Source: Chloroflexota bacterium (GTDB lineage Bacteria; Chloroflexota; Limnocylindria; Limnocylindrales; CSP1-4). Taken from it: DNA of 7,941 nt. Position 1 is the stretch's first letter. Each line of letters begins with the position of its first letter. Where the stretch lies: positions 1-7,941 of the forward strand of contig JACDBP010000327.1 of NCBI GenBank assembly GCA_013694835.1, in the 5' to 3' direction. Positions 6,817 to 7,941 of the stretch are shown one piece after another. The notes under the pieces were generated by a model that did not search any database, was not told the DNA's origin, and was given only the letters and a program-made list of their open reading frames with translations. The position numbers were made by a program, and so were the translations under genes.

Positions 6817-7460
6817 GGGATGGCCACCTCCTGCTCCCGGCATCGACCACTCGCCACGTCGTAGCGTCGCCCGTCCCTCGCGCAGTGTGCCGTGCCGCCG
6901 TGGTCCGCGGAAGCCGGTCGACCCGCGTCGTCCAGTAACCGCTCGCCGCAGGCACAGACCCAGCCGAGCAGCCTCGCCGGGTTGCCTACCACCAGCGCGT
7001 GATCCGGCACGTCGCGGGTGACGACGGCACCGGCGCCGACCGTGGCGAACCGCCCGACGTCACGCCCTGCGACGACGATCGCGCCGGCCCCGACCGAGCA
7101 TCCGTAGCGCAACGTGATCTCGCTGATCGTCCAGTCGGCCTCGCTCGACAGCTCCCCATCGGGGGTGATGCTGCGCGGGAAGCGGTCGTTGGTCAGGATC
7201 GCGCCGGGCCCGATGAAGACGCCCGACTCCACCGTCACGCCGTGATAGACGAGGGCGCCGTTCTGGATCTTGACCTTGTCGCCGACGCGGACGCCGGCGT
7301 CGATGTAGGCGTCCTTGCCGATGACGCAGTCGTCGCCGACCATCGCCCGCTCCCGGATCTGCGCCCGGTTCCAGACCTTCGTGCGCTCACCGATCCGCGC
7401 GTCGGACGAGACGTCGGCAGTGGGATGGATCACGGGCGGGTGACTCTCCTGTGGCGCCAC
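6813..7460 (-). CDS. wbpD: hexapeptide-repeat N-acetyltransferase, WbpD-like, for a 3-amino nucleotide sugar
   Basis: This 215-residue protein likely acetylates the 3-amino group of a UDP-sugar uronate with acetyl-CoA in the cytoplasm. It opens with PPVIHPTADVSSDARIG and continues as left-handed beta-helix hexapeptide repeats to about residue 160. Typical pieces of the WbpD/WlbB/QdtC/FdtC group are IQNGALVYHG (65-74, with Asn67 and His73), LTNDRFPRS (89-97) and VVGNPARLLGWVC. After the helix comes a tail with Cys169, Cys171, Cys193 and Cys207 that may bind metal. The GTG start at 7460 is chosen for its GGAG spacing. The stop overlaps the aminotransferase start (ATGA, 6816-6813). FdtC/QdtC-type enzymes for dTDP-sugars are close relatives. 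The neighbouring UDP-sugar 6-dehydrogenase and Gfo/Idh oxidoreductase, with no ketoisomerase in view, favour WbpD. The family is sure; the exact substrate rests on context. Confidence 0.88.
   Translation of the reverse strand: MAPQESHPPVIHPTADVSSDARIGERTKVWNRAQIRERAMVGDDCVIGKDAYIDAGVRVGDKVKIQNGALVYHGVTVESGVFIGPGAILTNDRFPRSITPDGELSSEADWTISEITLRYGCSVGAGAIVVAGRDVGRFATVGAGAVVTRDVPDHALVVGNPARLLGWVCACGERLLDDAGRPASADHGGTAHCARDGRRYDVASGRCREQEVAIP
6827..6832 (-). promoter_or_regulatory. AGGAGG ribosome binding site of the aminotransferase
   Basis: A perfect AGGAGG lies within the last codons of the acetyltransferase, 10 bases before the ATG at 6816. It decides that start over the in-frame ATG at 6843, which lies upstream of the site and would add nine residues not typical of the family. 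Confidence 0.7.
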
Positions 7461-7467
7461 GGCGGGT

Positions 7468-7471
7468 CTCC
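7468..7471 (-). promoter_or_regulatory. ribosome binding site deciding the acetyltransferase start
   Basis: GGAG on the minus strand lies 7 bases before the GTG at 7460. It supports that start over the in-frame GTG at 7433, which begins the conserved VIHPTA segment and whose nearest GGAG is about 12 bases away. Confidence 0.5.
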
Positions 7472-7574
7472 GGGGGCGGCCGGGCTACGCTGCGCGGCAG
7501 CCGTGGCCGGGATCCTGGCGGTCGTGGCCGTGGTCGCTTCGTGGGACGGGCCTGACCGGCTCCGAGCCCGCGCG

Positions 7575-7603
7575 AGTGTAGCCCAAGCCTAGCCCCGCAG
7601 CAG
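7575..7603 (-). promoter_or_regulatory. weak promoter candidate for the sugar operon
   Basis: On the minus strand TACACT (7580-7575) matches a TAnnnT -10 box. It stands 17 bases from CTGCTG (7603-7598), a poor -35 match. A second TAnnnT (TAGGCT, 7591-7586) lies next to it. Transcription would begin near 7568 and leave about 108 untranslated bases before the acetyltransferase. The position is sensible because this is the only gap ahead of the seven-gene block. The -35 is too weak for confidence. Confidence 0.25.
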
Positions 7604-7720
7604 CCAGGAGACCCGACATCCGGCCGCCCGCGCGGGACTCCCCTGGATCGTGAACGAGGCGGCCTCTGCATTCGTCGAACGGATGCTGTGCCGGGATCTG
7701 ACATTCGACAGCTCTGTCAT
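7589..7720 (-). CDS. possible 43-residue small ORF coupled to the permease stop
   Basis: An ATG at 7720-7718 overlaps the permease TGA as ATGA and opens a 43-codon frame ending in TAG at 7591-7589. The start is preceded by AAAGGGG (7733-7727) with 6 bases of spacing, as good a ribosome binding site as any in the window. Counted by eye, 33 of 42 codons after the start end in G or C. That fits coding sequence here, although first-position GC is low. The peptide is polar and basic (it begins MTELSNVRSRHSIR and ends SWLLRG), with one Cys, no membrane segment and no family I recognise. It may be a chance frame. The coupled start and good spacing are the only reasons to list it. Confidence 0.3.
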   Translation of the reverse strand: MTELSNVRSRHSIRSTNAEAASFTIQGSPARAAGCRVSWLLRG

Positions 7721-7941
7721 GGCTCGCCCCTTTCACGTTCGAACGGATCACCGGGCGTCGATGGCTCGATGGGTGCCGCCCAGCCGCGCCGCCAGCGGAT
7801 GATGAGGTACCAGACCCCGTAGATCACGACAGACAGGACGAGGCCGGCGATGGTGATCGACGGAGCGTCCAGCGGCAGATTGTCGATCGCCCACTGCCCG
7901 CCGACCATGCCCAGCCAGAACTGGGCGCTGACGTAGAGCGT
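7717..7941 (-). CDS. C-terminal end of a membrane protein, possibly an APC-type permease (partial)
   Basis: The frame is open from the right window edge to a TGA at 7719-7717 and gives 74 residues; the start lies outside the window. Residues about 28-49 of the visible part form one clear hydrophobic helix (around AGLVLSVVIYGVWYLIIRW). It is followed by basic residues (RWRRG) and a polar, acidic/basic tail ending in FERERGEP. The opening residues (LYVSAQFWLG) look like the end of an earlier helix. By the positive-inside rule the tail should be cytoplasmic. A helix ending in WYLIIRxRRG plus a short tail is reminiscent of amino-acid/polyamine APC permeases, but one helix is not enough to assign a family or substrate. 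It is probably not functionally tied to the sugar operon, because 256 bases separate them. Confidence 0.65.
   Translation of the reverse strand, partial: TLYVSAQFWLGMVGGQWAIDNLPLDAPSITIAGLVLSVVIYGVWYLIIRWRRGWAAPIEPSTPGDPFERERGEP
7727..7733 (-). promoter_or_regulatory. Shine-Dalgarno-like AAAGGGG before the 43-codon ORF
   Basis: On the minus strand AAAGGGG lies 6 bases before the ATG at 7720, inside the last codons of the permease. It is the main support for translation of the small ORF. Confidence 0.35.

Larger units (their letters stand above)
7461..7716 (-). other. 256-base region between the permease end and the sugar operon
   Basis: This is the only real gap between confident genes in the window. 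It holds the possible 43-codon ORF, a weak promoter candidate (7575-7603) and the ribosome binding site of the acetyltransferase. I see no stem followed by a T-run on either strand, so no intrinsic terminator can be called. Short GC palindromes such as CCCGCGCGGG near 7627-7636 are common at this base composition. The part nearest the operon repeats GGCCACG on the minus strand (for example around 7501-7508 and 7525-7531), with no evident function. Confidence 0.6.

Noticed and set aside
6817..6843. ATG at 6843 as aminotransferase start
   Set aside because: The AGGAGG at 6832-6827 lies downstream of it and is correctly spaced for the ATG at 6816, where the usual IPLSRP start appears.
7627..7636. 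CCCGCGCGGG palindrome as a terminator
   Set aside because: It has no loop and no T-run follows on either strand.

Overview
The window is a GC-rich (roughly 70%) bacterial segment in which every supportable gene lies on the minus strand. Genes are therefore described right to left. Lineage cannot be fixed from the sequence. Codon use, GTG starts and the style of the proteins would fit Chloroflexota or Actinomycetota, but this is an impression only.

Layout. At the right edge (7717-7941) is the C-terminal end of a membrane protein, possibly an APC-type permease. A 256-base stretch follows without a confident gene. It holds a possible 43-codon reading frame coupled to the permease stop, a weak promoter candidate and the ribosome binding site of the next gene. 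From 7460 down to the left edge runs one tightly packed block of seven genes: hexapeptide acetyltransferase, DegT-type aminotransferase, Gfo/Idh/MocA dehydrogenase, UDP-sugar 6-dehydrogenase, sulfotransferase, polysaccharide deacetylase, and a GT4-type glycosyltransferase that runs off the left edge. All six junctions are start/stop overlaps (ATGA, GTGA or TGATG), which points to one translationally coupled operon.

How the genes work together. The first four match the WbpD, WbpE, WbpB and WbpA activities. Known chemistry for that set converts UDP-GlcNAc to UDP-2,3-diacetamido-2,3-dideoxy-glucuronic acid by C6 oxidation, C3 oxidation, C3 transamination and N-acetylation. The last three are a transferase and two modifying enzymes. 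The set suggests a glycan containing a 2,3-diamino uronic acid that may be N-deacetylated and sulfated. The side-by-side sulfotransferase and carbohydrate N-deacetylase recall the two activities of heparan sulfate NDST enzymes. That functional link is inference, not shown by the sequence.

Oddities include an in-frame 24-base direct repeat coding an acidic Gly-rich tail on the aminotransferase, an 18-base tandem repeat coding an Arg/Pro/Ser-rich head on the deacetylase, and a cysteine-bearing tail on the acetyltransferase. No tRNA, rRNA, insertion sequence or CRISPR array was seen.
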